Shown: in pieces, positions 18,907 through 28,683 of the stretch
Layout: every line of letters starts with the position of its first letter
Numbering within the stretch: the first letter of the stretch is position 1
NCBI GenBank assembly: GCA_900466945.1
Contig: UBNV01000001.1
Span: 248,001-312,000 of the forward strand
Reading direction: 5' to 3'
From: Hyphomicrobiales bacterium
Lineage (GTDB): Bacteria; Pseudomonadota; Alphaproteobacteria; Rhizobiales; Rhizobiaceae
DNA length: 64,000 nt
The notes under the pieces: model-generated
Databases searched by the model: none
Seen by the model: only the letters and a program-made list of their open reading frames with translations
What the model was told of the DNA's origin: nothing
Position numbers and translations under genes: made by a program

Positions 18907-19440
18907 ATGACCGAACCCCTTTCGACCAAACCCAAGGTGAAGGCCGAGGATCTGCCCTATCGCCCTTGCGTCGGGATCATGGTGTTGAACAAAGAGGGCC
19001 TGGTCTGGTCCGGCCGGCGCATTGCGGAAGGCAATTCCGAATATGACGGCTCTCCACAGCTCTGGCAGATGCCGCAGGGCGGCATCGATCCCGGCGAAGA
19101 CGCGCTGCCCGCCGCCATGCGGGAACTCTACGAGGAAACCGGCATGAAGACCGTTTCGCTTCTGGCCGAGGCGAGCCGCTGGATCAATTACGACCTGCCC
19201 GCCGAACTGATCGGCATCGGCCTGAGAGGCAAGTTCCGCGGCCAGACCCAGCGCTGGTTCGCCTTCCGCTTCGAAGGCGACGAGAGCGAGATCGCCATCA
19301 ACCCGCCACCCGGTGGTCACGAGGCGGAATTCGACGCCTGGGACTGGAAGCCGATGCAGGACCTGCCCGACCTGATCGTGCCCTTCAAGCGACAGGTCTA
19401 CGAAGAGGTCGTTGCAGAGTTCGCTCACCTTGCAAGGTGA
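18907..19440 (+). CDS. rppH: RNA pyrophosphohydrolase (Nudix)
   Basis: The 177-residue Nudix hydrolase starts mRNA decay by removing pyrophosphate from 5' triphosphate ends. The Nudix box is complete: [17 protein letters not shown] followed by [26 protein letters not shown] at the start and LWQMPQGGI just before the box are typical of RppH. The frame is open upstream to 18817, but the ATG at 18907, 7 bp after the deacetylase stop, gives the standard N-terminus. It ends the long plus-strand run that begins at obgE. Confidence 0.93.
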   Translation: MTEPLSTKPKVKAEDLPYRPCVGIMVLNKEGLVWSGRRIAEGNSEYDGSPQLWQMPQGGIDPGEDALPAAMRELYEETGMKTVSLLAEASRWINYDLPAELIGIGLRGKFRGQTQRWFAFRFEGDESEIAINPPPGGHEAEFDAWDWKPMQDLPDLIVPFKRQVYEEVVAEFAHLAR

Positions 19441-19458
19441 ACGAACCCTCCGATCGGT

Positions 19459-19857
19459 TCATGTCCCGCTCGCGACCTCGAAACCTTCGTCGGCCCAGCC
19501 AGTCATTCCGCCGATCATCACCTTCACCTTTCGCCCGAGCCGCGAAAGCCTGAGCGCCGCGCGATCCGTGCCGTTGCAATGGGGCCCGGCGCAATAGACC
19601 ACGAAGAGCTTATCCTCAGGCCATTCCGCCATTTTCCGCTCGGTCATCTTGCCGTGCGGTAGATTGATCGCACCCGGCACATGCGCCTTTTCGAAGAGCT
19701 TCGGCCCCCGCACGTCGATGAGCACGAAGTCGGGATCACCTCGGCTCAGAGTTTCGTGCACATCCCAGCAATCCGTCTCGAAGGAAAGTCTTGCCGCATA
19801 ATGCGCAGCAACGAGGGCAGGGTCGGCGGCGGGGATTTCACTGACGAGGCTCGACAT
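19459..19857 (-). CDS. Rhodanese-like domain protein
   Basis: The 132-residue single-domain rhodanese has the CH2A-like DFVLIDVRGPKLFEKAHVPGAINLPHG segment and the active-site loop VVYCAGPHCNGTDRAA with a candidate catalytic cysteine, followed by VMIGGMTGWADEGF. It would move sulfane sulfur or serve as a persulfide carrier in the cytoplasm. It is transcribed divergently from the GlxA-type regulator (70-bp gap), and that regulator is a candidate for its control. It converges with rppH across 18 bp. Confidence 0.9.
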   Translation of the reverse strand: MSSLVSEIPAADPALVAAHYAARLSFETDCWDVHETLSRGDPDFVLIDVRGPKLFEKAHVPGAINLPHGKMTERKMAEWPEDKLFVVYCAGPHCNGTDRAALRLSRLGRKVKVMIGGMTGWADEGFEVASGT

Positions 19858-19926
19858 GACAGGCTCCTTTCATCTTGATGATGACCGGACCTTGCCTTTT
19901 TGCTCACTTGCGTGAAACTGGCCTGA

Positions 19927-21027
19927 ATGACAACATGCGTAAAGATCGCGCCAATGACGCAACAGGATCGCGGCGGCAACACGGACCGGTACGGAGCTGA
20001 CTTTGTGGAAAATGGGTCGCAGTCGGATGACCCTATGCGCTCCTCCCCTTTTGCCACTTCGCCGCTTTCAGGCCCGCGCGTCGTCACGCTGGCCTATGAC
20101 GGCCTCTGCACCTTCGAATTCGGCGTCGCCGTGGAGGTCTTCGGCCTGGCGCGACCCGAATTGGGGGAAGGCTGGTATCGCCACGCCACGGCCGCCGTCG
20201 AGCCCGGTCTTCTGCGCGCGGCCGGCGGACTGACGGTGACGGCGACCGGAGGGCTGGCGCTCCTGGAAGAAGCGGATCTGATCGTCGTGCCGGGCTGGCG
20301 CGGGATCGATGAGCCTGTCCCGAACACACTGCTTGAAGCCCTGCGCGCTGCACATCGTCGAGGTGCCCGACTGATGTCGCTCTGCTCCGGTGTCGCCGTA
20401 CTCGCTGCGACGGGCCTGCTCGACGGCCGTCGTGCGACCACGCATTGGCGCTATGCCGATGCGATTGCAGCCCGCCATCCGGAAATCCACCTTGATCCTG
20501 ATGTGCTCTATGTCGACGAGGGTGAGATCTTGACCGCCGCCGGAAGTGCGGCTGGCATCGATCTCTGCCTGCATGTCGTGCGCCGGGATTTCGGCGCGGA
20601 GGCGGCCAACAGCGTTGCCCGACGCCTCGTCGTGCCGCCCCATCGGGAAGGCGGCCAGGCGCAATTTATCGTCAGGCCAGTGCCGCAGGAACGCGAGGGT
20701 CAACGGCTTGGTCCCCTGGTCGACTGGATCGACGCCAATCTGCAGCGGGAGGTAACACTTGTCGAAATGGCCGCACGCGCGGGCATGAGCACACGGACAT
20801 TCCAGCGAAGGTTCCGCGACCTGACAGGCACGAGCCCTGGCGAGTTTCTACTCACCCGTAGGCTGCGCCACGCCTGCGACCTTCTGGAACGGCAGGCAAG
20901 ACTGTCGCTGGACGACATTGCGGTCGCTTCGGGCTTTGGTACGCCGGCAACGCTGCGTCACCATTTTCGCTCGCGCCTCGACACCAGCCCCGCAGCCTAT
21001 CGAGCCCGTTTCGCACAGGGATCCTGA
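19927..21027 (+). CDS. GlxA-type AraC-family transcriptional regulator
   Basis: The product (366 residues from the first ATG) has an N-terminal DJ-1/PfpI-like domain (VVTLAYDGLCTFEFGVAVEVFG to about residue 220, with the nucleophile-elbow-like LMSLCSGVAVLA) and a C-terminal pair of AraC helix-turn-helices (EMAARAGMSTRTFQRRFRDLTG and LDDIAVASGFGTPATLRHHFR). An ATG at 20035 matches the usual family start better, so the first 36 residues may not be translated. The divergent rhodanese shares its upstream region. The effector is unknown. Confidence 0.9.
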   Translation: MTTCVKIAPMTQQDRGGNTDRYGADFVENGSQSDDPMRSSPFATSPLSGPRVVTLAYDGLCTFEFGVAVEVFGLARPELGEGWYRHATAAVEPGLLRAAGGLTVTATGGLALLEEADLIVVPGWRGIDEPVPNTLLEALRAAHRRGARLMSLCSGVAVLAATGLLDGRRATTHWRYADAIAARHPEIHLDPDVLYVDEGEILTAAGSAAGIDLCLHVVRRDFGAEAANSVARRLVVPPHREGGQAQFIVRPVPQEREGQRLGPLVDWIDANLQREVTLVEMAARAGMSTRTFQRRFRDLTGTSPGEFLLTRRLRHACDLLERQARLSLDDIAVASGFGTPATLRHHFRSRLDTSPAAYRARFAQGS

Positions 21028-21071
21028 GATAGATTTGCATTTTATCGAAGCTTCGGTGAGGCGCAGGAAGA

Positions 21072-21515
21072 CTAGCGTTCCGCCGATGCAGCCTCTTCGG
21101 CGCTTTCCTCGATCCGCTCCATATCATCGTCGGACAGGCCAAAATGATGGCCGATTTCGTGGATCAACACATGGGTGATGATGTCACCCAGCGTCTCCTC
21201 GTTCTCGGCCCAATAATCGAGGATCGGTCGACGATAAAGCGTGATCCGGTTCGGCATCATGCCCGTTTCCATTGAAAACCGCTCGGACAGACCCTGGCCC
21301 TCGAAGAGGCCCAGAAGGTCGAAAGGCGTTTCGAGCGCCATGTCTTCGAACACTTCATCCGTGGGAAAATCAGAGATCTCGATGATGAGATCCTTGCTGA
21401 GGTCGCGGAATTCTTGCGGCAGGTGGCCATAGGCCTCGATCGCCAGCGACTCGAATGTGCTGATCGTCGGGGCGTGCCGTTCGTGCCAATCCTCGCTCTG
21501 GTCTATGCGGGCCAT
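21072..21515 (-). CDS. Minimal zincin-type metallopeptidase family protein
   Basis: The 147-residue protein contains HEIGHHFGLSDDD near residue 120, a complete HExxHxxGxxD zinc-protease signature. It also has the acidic start and the FPTDEVFEDMALETPFDLLGLFEG segment seen in the short conserved zincins (DUF1025-type) of alphaproteobacteria. No signal peptide is present, so it should be cytoplasmic. The substrate is unknown. It is transcribed away from the imuA operon and convergent with the GlxA-like regulator. Confidence 0.85.
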   Translation of the reverse strand: MARIDQSEDWHERHAPTISTFESLAIEAYGHLPQEFRDLSKDLIIEISDFPTDEVFEDMALETPFDLLGLFEGQGLSERFSMETGMMPNRITLYRRPILDYWAENEETLGDIITHVLIHEIGHHFGLSDDDMERIEESAEEAASAER

Positions 21516-21605
21516 GAATACTCCTTACTGCCCGAGATATAGGATGTTTGCAGCATCATTTCGAGAGCGAATTCAATAGAGGAATAAATTCTCATTTGAA
21601 TCCGG

Positions 21606-21652
21606 TTGACTCTTGCGTGAAGCTCTGGAATCCATAGGAACAAATAGAGAAC
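21606..21652 (+). promoter_or_regulatory. LexA (SOS) box and promoter of imuA-imuB-dnaE2
   Basis: GAAC (21638-21641), seven bases, then GAAC (21649-21652) matches the alphaproteobacterial LexA operator GAAC-N7-GAAC exactly. It lies 22 bp before the imuA ATG. A TTGACT at 21606-21611 could be the -35 of the promoter it covers; the -10 is less clear. The imuAB-dnaE2 cassette is a known LexA target in related bacteria. Confidence 0.82.
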
Positions 21653-21673
21653 AATTGATCAGGAGAGATCGTC

Positions 21674-22597
21674 ATGGGCGAGAGCCCTCAGGCGCGTGAG
21701 ACCTTTTTTGCCTTGAGAGAGGCGATTGCCCGGATCGAGGGAAAGCCGGACCATGCCGCACGCCTGACGGCTGGCATGTGCCTCAAGACAGCACAGGCGG
21801 CGCCCGATGAAAGGATTGAGAGGCAGGGGCTCTTCGATGGCATGATGGGTGAGATCCTTGCCCCGGGTACACTGGTCGAACTCAGGGGTCTCCGGTTACA
21901 GCAGGCAGGCTCGGTGACCGGCTTCGGTCTCGCCCTTGCCCTCATGGCGGCGGAAAAGAACGGCAAGGCAAGGCAGCGCCTGCTTCTGGTCGCCGATCCC
22001 CATGTCGTGCGCGAAGCAGGCCTTGCCTATGCACCCGGCCTCCTCGACTTCGGCCTGTCGACTGCCGGGCTGGTCCATGCCCTGCCACGCCGCATCGAGG
22101 ATGCGCTGTGGCTCGCCGAGGCAGCCCTCAATTCCCGCGCCTTTTCCACCGTGCTTCTCGAAGTGCACGGCAACCCCAAGAAGTTCGGCCTCACCGAAAG
22201 CCGGCGCCTGAGCCTGAAAGCTCGCGCCACCGGCGGCAGGCTGCTGATCCTCCGCCAGGCGGGCGAGGAAGAGGCTTCCAGCGCTCTGCTTCGCCTGTCT
22301 GTCGAACCCGCGCCGGCGGCGGCGCGTCATCTCGCCGACGGATCCCTGCTGGGCGGCAGCATCGGGTCTCCCGTCTTTCGCATCACCCCTGAGAAATCCC
22401 GCATCCCGGGCTCACCCGAACTCATTCTGGAGTGGAATTCCGATGACCGCCGCCTTCACCTTTTCGAACAGCTCCAACCATCCGGCCTCGGATCGCCGCA
22501 TTCTGTCCCTCTTTTTCCCAAGGCTGCCGACCGACCGCATCGCCAGGCGGCGCTGGGGTCTGTCCTGGCGTTTGCCCGGCTCGACCGCGCATCCTGA
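21674..22597 (+). CDS. imuA: SOS mutagenesis protein ImuA
   Basis: The 307-residue RecA-like accessory protein belongs to the damage-inducible mutasome. The LREAIARIEGKPDHAARL start and the GMMGEILAPGTLVELRGLRLQQAGSVTGFGLAL segment fit alphaproteobacterial ImuA. No clear Walker A is present, as expected for the family. AGGAGA precedes the ATG, and a LexA box lies 22 bp upstream. The 3' end overlaps imuB by 155 bp in another frame, far more than normal operon overlaps. The C-terminal residues in the overlap ([13 protein letters not shown]) look natural for ImuA, so both frames appear to be used. Confidence 0.88.
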   Translation: MGESPQARETFFALREAIARIEGKPDHAARLTAGMCLKTAQAAPDERIERQGLFDGMMGEILAPGTLVELRGLRLQQAGSVTGFGLALALMAAEKNGKARQRLLLVADPHVVREAGLAYAPGLLDFGLSTAGLVHALPRRIEDALWLAEAALNSRAFSTVLLEVHGNPKKFGLTESRRLSLKARATGGRLLILRQAGEEEASSALLRLSVEPAPAAARHLADGSLLGGSIGSPVFRITPEKSRIPGSPELILEWNSDDRRLHLFEQLQPSGLGSPHSVPLFPKAADRPHRQAALGSVLAFARLDRAS

Positions 22598-24065
22598 CCA
22601 TCCGCCACTCGCCTGTGCCGGCCGGATTGCGAATGCCATGCGCATCACGGCACTGGATGAGACAGCCGAAACATTCGGCCTTCGGATCGGGCAGGGCCTG
22701 GCGGAAGCGCGTGCCATCTGTGCGAGCCTGGATGTAATAGAGGCGGATCCCGGCGCAGACCGCGCACTGCTCGACGCTGTCGCCGACTGGTGTGATCGCT
22801 ACACGCCGCTTGTGGCATTGGACGGCGATGACGGCCTGATGCTGGATATCACCGGCTGCGCACATCTCTTCGGCGGCGAAGAAAGGCTGGTCGAGGACGT
22901 CGATCGGCGTCTGACTGCCTTCGGCCTTGCCGTCCACATCGCGGTCGGCCCGACACCGGGCCTGGCCCGTGCTTGCAGCCGCTATGGCGGACCAAGATAT
23001 GTTGCAGCCTCCGAGGCTGCGACAGCTCTTGCCCCCCTGCCGATCGCGGCACTGAGGCTCGAACCACAGACAGTGATGGATCTCGCCCGCGTTGGCCTGA
23101 AGACGGTGAGCGATCTTCTCGCGGCTCCGCGACCGCCGATCACCCGCCGTTTCGGGCGAGGCCCCATCCTTCGACTCGACCAAGCGCTCGGCCGTGAAGG
23201 CGAGCCGATCTCGCCCCGGCGCCATCTGCCGCTGCTGTCGGCCGAACGAAGGCTGGCAGAACCGATCATGACAGAAGATCAGGTGCTCGATCTCGCAGGC
23301 CGCCTCGCTGGAGGCCTGAAGACCTCGCTCGAGGCCCGCGGCGAAGGGGGGCGTTTGTTCGAGCTTCTCGTTTTCCGGGTCGACGGCCGGGTCTTCCGCA
23401 TCGAGGTCGGCGCCTCGGCTCCCTTGCGCGATACCGCGCGCATCCGGGCTCTGTTCGAGGAACGGCTCTCCGTCCTGCACGACGATCTCGACGCGGGATT
23501 TGGCTTCGAACTCGTCCGCCTCAATGTTCTCCTGAGCGAGGCTTACGATACAAGCCAACCCGAACTTGCCGGCGAGGAAAACAATCGCGAGGACCTCACA
23601 CGGTTCCTCGACCAGGTTTCGGCGCGTCTGGGTGAACGCGCGCTCCGCCTGCCCGTGCCGCTTGCCAGCCATTGGCCGGAGAGAGCAACAATGCATGCGC
23701 CGGCCACCGATGCGCTGAAGGCGCTCGACCTGCCGTCGACGCGGACGGAGGTGACCGAAAGACCGGTCCGCGGCCTGCGTCCGCTCCGTCTGCTCGATCG
23801 CCCTGAAGAGGTCGAGGTCATGTCCGCGGTACCGGACGGTCCGCCAGCAAGCTTTCGATGGCGTCGTGTGCAGCGACGCATCCTGCGGGCAGAAGGGCCG
23901 GAACGCCTCGCACCGGAATGGTGGGTTGACGGGGAGGATGCCCCACCACGGGATTATTTCCGCATCGAGGACACCGACGGCCAGCGCTTCTGGCTTTATC
24001 GTCAGGGCCTCTACGAGCGGCGGACCGTGAACCCGACCTGGTTCCTCCAGGGCTTCTTTGCGTGA
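22443..24065 (+). CDS. imuB: Y-family DNA polymerase-like protein ImuB
   Basis: The 540-residue protein has the Y-family fold ([20 protein letters not shown] at the start, [20 protein letters not shown] near residue 125, a helix-hairpin-helix region, little finger near 230-360). It lacks the acidic catalytic residues of active polymerases: FPRLPTD stands where DMDAF is expected. ImuB is thought to bridge the beta clamp, ImuA and DnaE2 during translesion synthesis. The ATG at 22443 lies inside imuA, and the end overlaps the open frame of dnaE2. A long C-terminal region (from about 380) is typical. Confidence 0.93.
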   Translation: MTAAFTFSNSSNHPASDRRILSLFFPRLPTDRIARRRWGLSWRLPGSTAHPDHPPLACAGRIANAMRITALDETAETFGLRIGQGLAEARAICASLDVIEADPGADRALLDAVADWCDRYTPLVALDGDDGLMLDITGCAHLFGGEERLVEDVDRRLTAFGLAVHIAVGPTPGLARACSRYGGPRYVAASEAATALAPLPIAALRLEPQTVMDLARVGLKTVSDLLAAPRPPITRRFGRGPILRLDQALGREGEPISPRRHLPLLSAERRLAEPIMTEDQVLDLAGRLAGGLKTSLEARGEGGRLFELLVFRVDGRVFRIEVGASAPLRDTARIRALFEERLSVLHDDLDAGFGFELVRLNVLLSEAYDTSQPELAGEENNREDLTRFLDQVSARLGERALRLPVPLASHWPERATMHAPATDALKALDLPSTRTEVTERPVRGLRPLRLLDRPEEVEVMSAVPDGPPASFRWRRVQRRILRAEGPERLAPEWWVDGEDAPPRDYFRIEDTDGQRFWLYRQGLYERRTVNPTWFLQGFFA

Positions 24066-24075
24066 GGCATGCGCC

Positions 24076-27000
24076 ATGACCGCTGGACCCTTTTACGAGA
24101 TCGGACTGCGCAGCAATTTCTCCTTTCTGGAAGGTGCCTCCCATGCCGAGGAACTGGTGGAACGGGCACTTCTCCTTGGCCTCTCGGGTCTTGGCCTCGC
24201 CGATCGCAACACGGTTGCCGGCGTCGTGCGCCTGCATGCCTCGGCCAAGCTGAACGGCCTCGAATTCCGGCCCGGTGCCCGTCTAATCTTTGATGATGAG
24301 ACGCCGGAGCTTCTCGCCTATCCGATGAACCGCAAGGGATGGGGCAATCTCTGCCGCATGCTGAGCGAGGGAAACCTGCGGTCTAAAAAGGGCATTTGCA
24401 CGCTTTGGGAAAAGGATCTCTTCGACTGGTCGGAACATCTGCTGTTTGTTGCCATGCCGCCTTCACTGCCCGGAGCTGCCGATGTCGAGAGGTTCGAGAC
24501 CCGCCTCGCCCATATTCGGCTTCGGCTTGGAGATCGGCTCCATCTCGCCCTCGTTCCGCGTTATGACGGGTTCGACCAGAAAACCTTCGGCGAACTGGAC
24601 GGAATAGCGAGAAGGCTCAATCTCCCGCTGATCGCGACGAATGATGTGCTCTATCATGCCCCGGAGCGCAAACCCGTGGCAGACGTCGTCGTCGCGATCA
24701 AAGAACATGTGACGATCGCCGAAGCCGGCCTGCGCCTGCATGCCCATGCCGAGCGACACCTGAAGAGCCCGGCCGAAATGGCGCGTCTGTTCCGCGCCTG
24801 GCCAGAAGCCATCGACAACAATATTCATTTCTTTAGCCGGCTTCAATTTTCTCTCGATGAACTGTCCCACCAATATCCCGACGAAATCTTCGATGGCGAA
24901 TCCCCGGCCCTGGCGCTGCGCCGACTGACCTATGAAGGCGCGCGAAAACGCTATCCGGACGAAATTCCCAGGAAAGTCCTCGGCCTTCTCGACTACGAAC
25001 TGAAGTTGATCGCGGAGAAGCGCTACGAGCCCTACTTCCTCACGGTCTACCGCATCGTCTGTCATGCGCGAAAGGTGGGCATCCTCTGCCAGGGCCGTGG
25101 CTCGGCCGCCAATTCCGCCGTCTGCTTCTGCCTCGGCATCACGGAGGTCGACCCGCAAAAGACGACCCTGCTCTTTGACCGCTTCCTTTCCACAGAGCGC
25201 GACGAACCGCCCGATATCGATGTCGATTTCGAGCATGAGAAGCGCGAGGAGGTGATCCGGTTCATTTACGAGACCTATGGCCGCGAACATGCGGCACTGA
25301 CCGCCGCCGTCATCAGCTACCGCGCCCGCTCGGCTGGCCGCGAGGTCGCCAAGGCCTTTGGTATGTCGGATGATGTTCAATCGGCGCTGGCCGGCTCGAT
25401 CTGGGGCTGGTGGACCAGCGATTTCACCGAGGAGCAGGCCAAGGCGGCCGGTCTCGACCTCAATGATCCGACCACACGGCGCGTCCTCGCCTATGCGCAG
25501 GCCTTGCAGAATTTTCCCCGACATCTCTCCCAGCATGTCGGCGGCTTCGTCATCACCCGGGACCGCCTGGACGAGGTGGTTCCGATCATGAACACGGCGG
25601 ACGGCCGCTACATGGTCGAATGGGACAAGGATGATCTCGACACGCTGAAGATCCTCAAGATCGACGTTTTGGCACTCGGCATGCTCACCTGCCTCGCCAA
25701 GGCCTTCAAGCTGTTGTCCGCCCATTATGATCGCCACGAGACGCTTGCCTCGGTCAACGAGAACCAATGCGACGACGTCTATGACATGATCTGCCGCGCC
25801 GACACGCTCGGCGTCTTCCAGATCGAAAGCCGCGCCCAGATGAGCATGCTGCCACGGCTGAGACCGCGTGTTTTTTACGATCTCGTCATTGAGGTTGCCA
25901 TCGTCCGACCAGGCCCAATCCAGGGCAACATGGTTCATCCCTATCTCAAGCGCCGCGCAGACAAACTCGCAGGTCGCCCGATCGACTATCCGAGCCCCGA
26001 ACTGCGCACTGTGCTGGAACGCACGCTGGGCGTACCCCTCTTCCAGGAACAGGCGATGCAGATCGCCATCACCGCAGCCGGCTTCACACCCGCCGAAGCC
26101 GACAAGCTGCGCCGCGCTATGGCCACCTTCCGCCGCACCGGACAGGTCTCCAGCTTCCAAAAACGCATGATCGAGGGCATGGTCGAGCGTAATTACGATC
26201 CCGAATTCGCCGCGCGCTGCTTTAGCCAGATCGAAGGCTTCGGCGAATATGGCTTTCCGGAAAGCCATGCCGCCTCCTTCGCCCTGCTCGTCTACGTCTC
26301 CTGCTGGTTCAAGGCCTTCTATCCGGACATCTTCTGCGCCGCGATCCTGAATTCCCAGCCCATGGGCTTCTATGCGCCGGGCCAACTGGTGCGCGATGCG
26401 CGCGAGCACGGCGTCGAGATAAGGCCGGTCGACGTCAATCATTCCGTCTGGGATTGTACGCTGGAAGGGGATGAACAAGGACAATCGGCCTTCGATCCCG
26501 CCCGCATTGCATCCCGTCACCGCTCCATGACCGGCGTGATCAGGAGCCGCCACGCTGTTCGTCTCGGTTTTCGCCAGATCAAGGGGATATCCGAAAGCGA
26601 AATGGCTCTCCTCGTCGAGAGGCGTGCCGCAGGCTACGACTCAGTCCGCGATCTCTGGCTGCGCACGCGCCTGCCTCGCGCGACGATCGAGAAACTCGCC
26701 GATGCGGACTGTTTTTCGTCTCTCGGCCTCAACCGCCGCGACGCCCTCTGGGCCGCCCAGGCGCTCGATGTGGGATCAGCCGTCGAAGTCCTGCCGCTCT
26801 TCCTGGCGCTTCCGGGCCAGGATCTGCAGCAGGAGGTCGAGGTCACGCTACCCCGCATGCTGCCGGGCGAAGAAGTGCTCAGCGATTATCGCACGCTATC
26901 CTTTTCGCTCAAGGCGCATCCCTTGTCCTTCCTGCGCGAAGCCATGCACCGGGCCGGTCTCAAATCGGCGGCAGACCTCGAAAATCTGTCTCATGGCGCG

Positions 27001-27462
27001 AAGGTGGAAATCGCCGGCCTTGTGCTGGTGCGCCAGCGCCCAGGCTCGGCCAAGGGTGTGATCTTCATGACCCTGGAGGACGAAACAGGCACGACGAACG
27101 CTATCGTCTGGCCAAAAACCTTCGAGCGCTACCGGCCGGTGGTGATGGGCGCGAGGCTGGTTGCCCTGCGCGGCCGACTGCAGAAAGCACATGGGGTCAT
27201 CCACGTTGTCGCCGACCATCTCGTCGATGCCAGCGCCCGTCTCGGCCTGCTACTTGAAGAGCTCAAAGCCTTCGATACGCTGGCCCATGCCGACGAGGTT
27301 CGACGGCCGGGGGTGGATGCCCGCCAGGCAAAACACGAGAAACAGGCTCGCACGATGCCGATCAAACCACCGCCAGCGCTGCCCGCCGCCGCACCGCCCC
27401 CCGGCCACCCTCGACGCAGCGCCATGGCCGATCTGATGCCGAAAGGACGCAATTTCCACTGA
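24076..27462 (+). CDS. dnaE2: Error-prone DNA polymerase DnaE2
   Basis: The 1128-residue C-family polymerase carries out mutagenic lesion bypass with ImuA and ImuB. The PHP domain opens with [20 protein letters not shown]. The catalytic aspartates lie in [16 protein letters not shown] (about residues 378-393). The helix-hairpin-helix region follows [20 protein letters not shown], and an OB fold near residue 975 begins [19 protein letters not shown]. The frame opens upstream at a TTG (24058), but the ATG at 24076 gives the standard start and follows the imuB stop by 10 bp. The basic, proline-rich tail ends in LMPKGRNFH, as is usual for DnaE2. Confidence 0.96.
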   Translation: MTAGPFYEIGLRSNFSFLEGASHAEELVERALLLGLSGLGLADRNTVAGVVRLHASAKLNGLEFRPGARLIFDDETPELLAYPMNRKGWGNLCRMLSEGNLRSKKGICTLWEKDLFDWSEHLLFVAMPPSLPGAADVERFETRLAHIRLRLGDRLHLALVPRYDGFDQKTFGELDGIARRLNLPLIATNDVLYHAPERKPVADVVVAIKEHVTIAEAGLRLHAHAERHLKSPAEMARLFRAWPEAIDNNIHFFSRLQFSLDELSHQYPDEIFDGESPALALRRLTYEGARKRYPDEIPRKVLGLLDYELKLIAEKRYEPYFLTVYRIVCHARKVGILCQGRGSAANSAVCFCLGITEVDPQKTTLLFDRFLSTERDEPPDIDVDFEHEKREEVIRFIYETYGREHAALTAAVISYRARSAGREVAKAFGMSDDVQSALAGSIWGWWTSDFTEEQAKAAGLDLNDPTTRRVLAYAQALQNFPRHLSQHVGGFVITRDRLDEVVPIMNTADGRYMVEWDKDDLDTLKILKIDVLALGMLTCLAKAFKLLSAHYDRHETLASVNENQCDDVYDMICRADTLGVFQIESRAQMSMLPRLRPRVFYDLVIEVAIVRPGPIQGNMVHPYLKRRADKLAGRPIDYPSPELRTVLERTLGVPLFQEQAMQIAITAAGFTPAEADKLRRAMATFRRTGQVSSFQKRMIEGMVERNYDPEFAARCFSQIEGFGEYGFPESHAASFALLVYVSCWFKAFYPDIFCAAILNSQPMGFYAPGQLVRDAREHGVEIRPVDVNHSVWDCTLEGDEQGQSAFDPARIASRHRSMTGVIRSRHAVRLGFRQIKGISESEMALLVERRAAGYDSVRDLWLRTRLPRATIEKLADADCFSSLGLNRRDALWAAQALDVGSAVEVLPLFLALPGQDLQQEVEVTLPRMLPGEEVLSDYRTLSFSLKAHPLSFLREAMHRAGLKSAADLENLSHGAKVEIAGLVLVRQRPGSAKGVIFMTLEDETGTTNAIVWPKTFERYRPVVMGARLVALRGRLQKAHGVIHVVADHLVDASARLGLLLEELKAFDTLAHADEVRRPGVDARQAKHEKQARTMPIKPPPALPAAAPPPGHPRRSAMADLMPKGRNFH

Positions 27463-27577
27463 GCCATAGCGGTCGGCCGTTCACATCTATCGCATGCCCC
27501 CCGAATTTTGTTGACAAAGCGCATCGGGTTTAAGAGAAAGGCGAGAGTAAGTGTCATGTTTGACGAGTGACCCGACC

Positions 27578-27895
27578 ATGCTGGTCTGCAGCTGCAATTA
27601 CATCACCGACAAGGACATTCAGGCCGTCATCACCGAGATGCTCGATGAGGACTGTTGGCAGCTGATCGTGCCCGGCAAGGTCTACCACGCCATGGGCAAG
27701 CGCGGCCGTTGCTGTGGATGCTTCCCGAATGTCGTCGATCTCATCATTCGCACGACCGAAGAATACCACGCCGCTCGCAAGACCGAAGAAACCAAGGTCG
27801 TTAACTTCATGGAGCGGCTGAAGCAGTTCCACGAAGAGCAGAAGGCCGCATTGGCCGAGCGCCGCCAGACCATGGCAGCCGCCAGAGCGAGCTAA
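27578..27895 (+). CDS. Bacterioferritin-associated ferredoxin-like [2Fe-2S] protein
   Basis: The 105-residue protein begins MLVCSCNYITDKDIQAVI and has the second cysteine cluster RCCGCFPNV near residue 47, giving the four-cysteine BFD-type [2Fe-2S] site. BFD-like ferredoxins deliver electrons to bacterioferritin to release stored iron, and bacterioferritin is encoded 200 bp downstream. The C-terminal 45 residues are a charged helix (TKVVNFMERLKQFHEEQKAALAERR) not needed for cluster binding. The frame is open to 27551, but the ATG at 27578 puts the cysteines where the family has them. It has its own terminator, so it is probably transcribed separately from bfr. Confidence 0.88.
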   Translation: MLVCSCNYITDKDIQAVITEMLDEDCWQLIVPGKVYHAMGKRGRCCGCFPNVVDLIIRTTEEYHAARKTEETKVVNFMERLKQFHEEQKAALAERRQTMAAARAS

Positions 27896-27918
27896 TCCCA
27901 AAACACATCTCATCGCAA

Positions 27919-27945
27919 AGGGCAGGGGTTCACCTGCCTTTTTTT
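27919..27945 (+). terminator. Rho-independent terminator after the BFD-like gene
   Basis: GGCAGG (27921-27926) pairs with CCTGCC (27933-27938), extended by A-T and G-T pairs. A run of seven Ts (27939-27945) follows. It starts 24 bp after the stop codon and separates this gene from bfr. Confidence 0.85.
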
Positions 27946-28010
27946 CATCCCCTTCGACTGACAGTGCCAGTCCGCGGCCTAGGCTTGGTAACGGGGGACC
28001 CCGTCAAGAA

Positions 28011-28025
28011 TTAGAATCCTTCTAA
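28011..28025 (+). promoter_or_regulatory. Irr-type iron control element upstream of bfr
   Basis: TTAGAA-TCC-TTCTAA is a perfect inverted repeat whose 3' flank adds an A (ATTAGAA..TTCTAAA). It matches the iron control element recognised by Irr in rhizobia. It lies 70 bp before the bfr ribosome-binding site, where it could cover a promoter. Irr is known to repress iron-storage genes under low iron; binding here is inferred. Confidence 0.72.
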
Positions 28026-28094
28026 ACGAACTCGACAGGGTAAAACAGTGGCGCTAGAGTTGCAGCGTCCGAATTCACATAAGGGATGAACATC

Positions 28095-28580
28095 ATGAAG
28101 GGTGATCCGAAGGTCATCGAACGGCTCAACGAAGCTCTGTTTCTTGAGCTCGGTGCAGTCAACCAATACTGGCTGCACTACCGCCTCCTCAACGACTGGG
28201 GCTATACGAAGCTCGCCAAGAAGGAGCGCGCCGAATCGATCGAGGAAATGCAGCACGCCGACAAGCTCATCGACCGGATCATCTTCCTGGAAGGCCACCC
28301 GAACCTGCAGCAGGTCGCGCCCCTTCGCATCGGCCAGAATGTCAAGGAAGTGCTCGAAGCAGACCTCGCCGGTGAGTACGATGCCCGGACCTCCTACAAG
28401 GCCTCGCGCGACATCTGCTACCAGGCCGGCGACTACGTCTCGATGAAGATCTTCGAACAGCTCCTCATCGACGAAGAAGGCCATATCGATTTCCTGGAGA
28501 CACAGCTCGAGCTTCTCTCCAAGATCGGCGAAGAAAAATACGGCCAGCTGAACGCGGATTCGGCCGACTCGGCCGAGTAA
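28095..28580 (+). CDS. bfr: Bacterioferritin
   Basis: The 161-residue haem-containing ferritin stores iron in a 24-subunit shell. Counting from the ATG at 28095, the ferroxidase ligands fall at the canonical positions Glu18, Glu51, His54, Glu94, Glu127 and His130, and the haem-binding methionine is Met52. This numbering, together with AAGGGA nine bases upstream, selects 28095 over the in-frame ATG at 28086. An Irr-type palindrome lies upstream and a strong terminator downstream. The acidic tail ([10 protein letters not shown]) is slightly longer than in the E. coli protein. Confidence 0.97.
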   Translation: MKGDPKVIERLNEALFLELGAVNQYWLHYRLLNDWGYTKLAKKERAESIEEMQHADKLIDRIIFLEGHPNLQQVAPLRIGQNVKEVLEADLAGEYDARTSYKASRDICYQAGDYVSMKIFEQLLIDEEGHIDFLETQLELLSKIGEEKYGQLNADSADSAE

Positions 28581-28601
28581 TCTGCACTTTCAGCCACTGC
28601 G

Positions 28602-28626
28602 AAAGCCCCGTCCGCGGGGCTTTTTT
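28602..28626 (+). terminator. Rho-independent terminator after bfr
   Basis: AAAGCCCCG (28602-28610) pairs with CGGGGCTTT (28615-28623) around a TCCG tetraloop and runs into six Ts. It begins 22 bp after the bfr stop and also separates bfr from the convergent MoxR gene. Confidence 0.9.
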
Positions 28627-28683
28627 CAATTCTAAGGGACCGGTTTCCCGACTTGCCCCGAAGCCCCACGATAGTCGCGGAGA

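Noticed and set aside
22422..24077. Long minus-strand frame opposite imuB (about 551 codons)
   Set aside because: Composition is that of a shadow frame and there is no motif; ImuB on the plus strand is convincing.
24463..26553. Very long open frame on the minus strand opposite dnaE2 (about 696 codons)
   Set aside because: It is a mirror of strong G+C codon bias in dnaE2; it has no recognisable domain, no ribosome-binding site, and dnaE2 on the plus strand has complete motifs.
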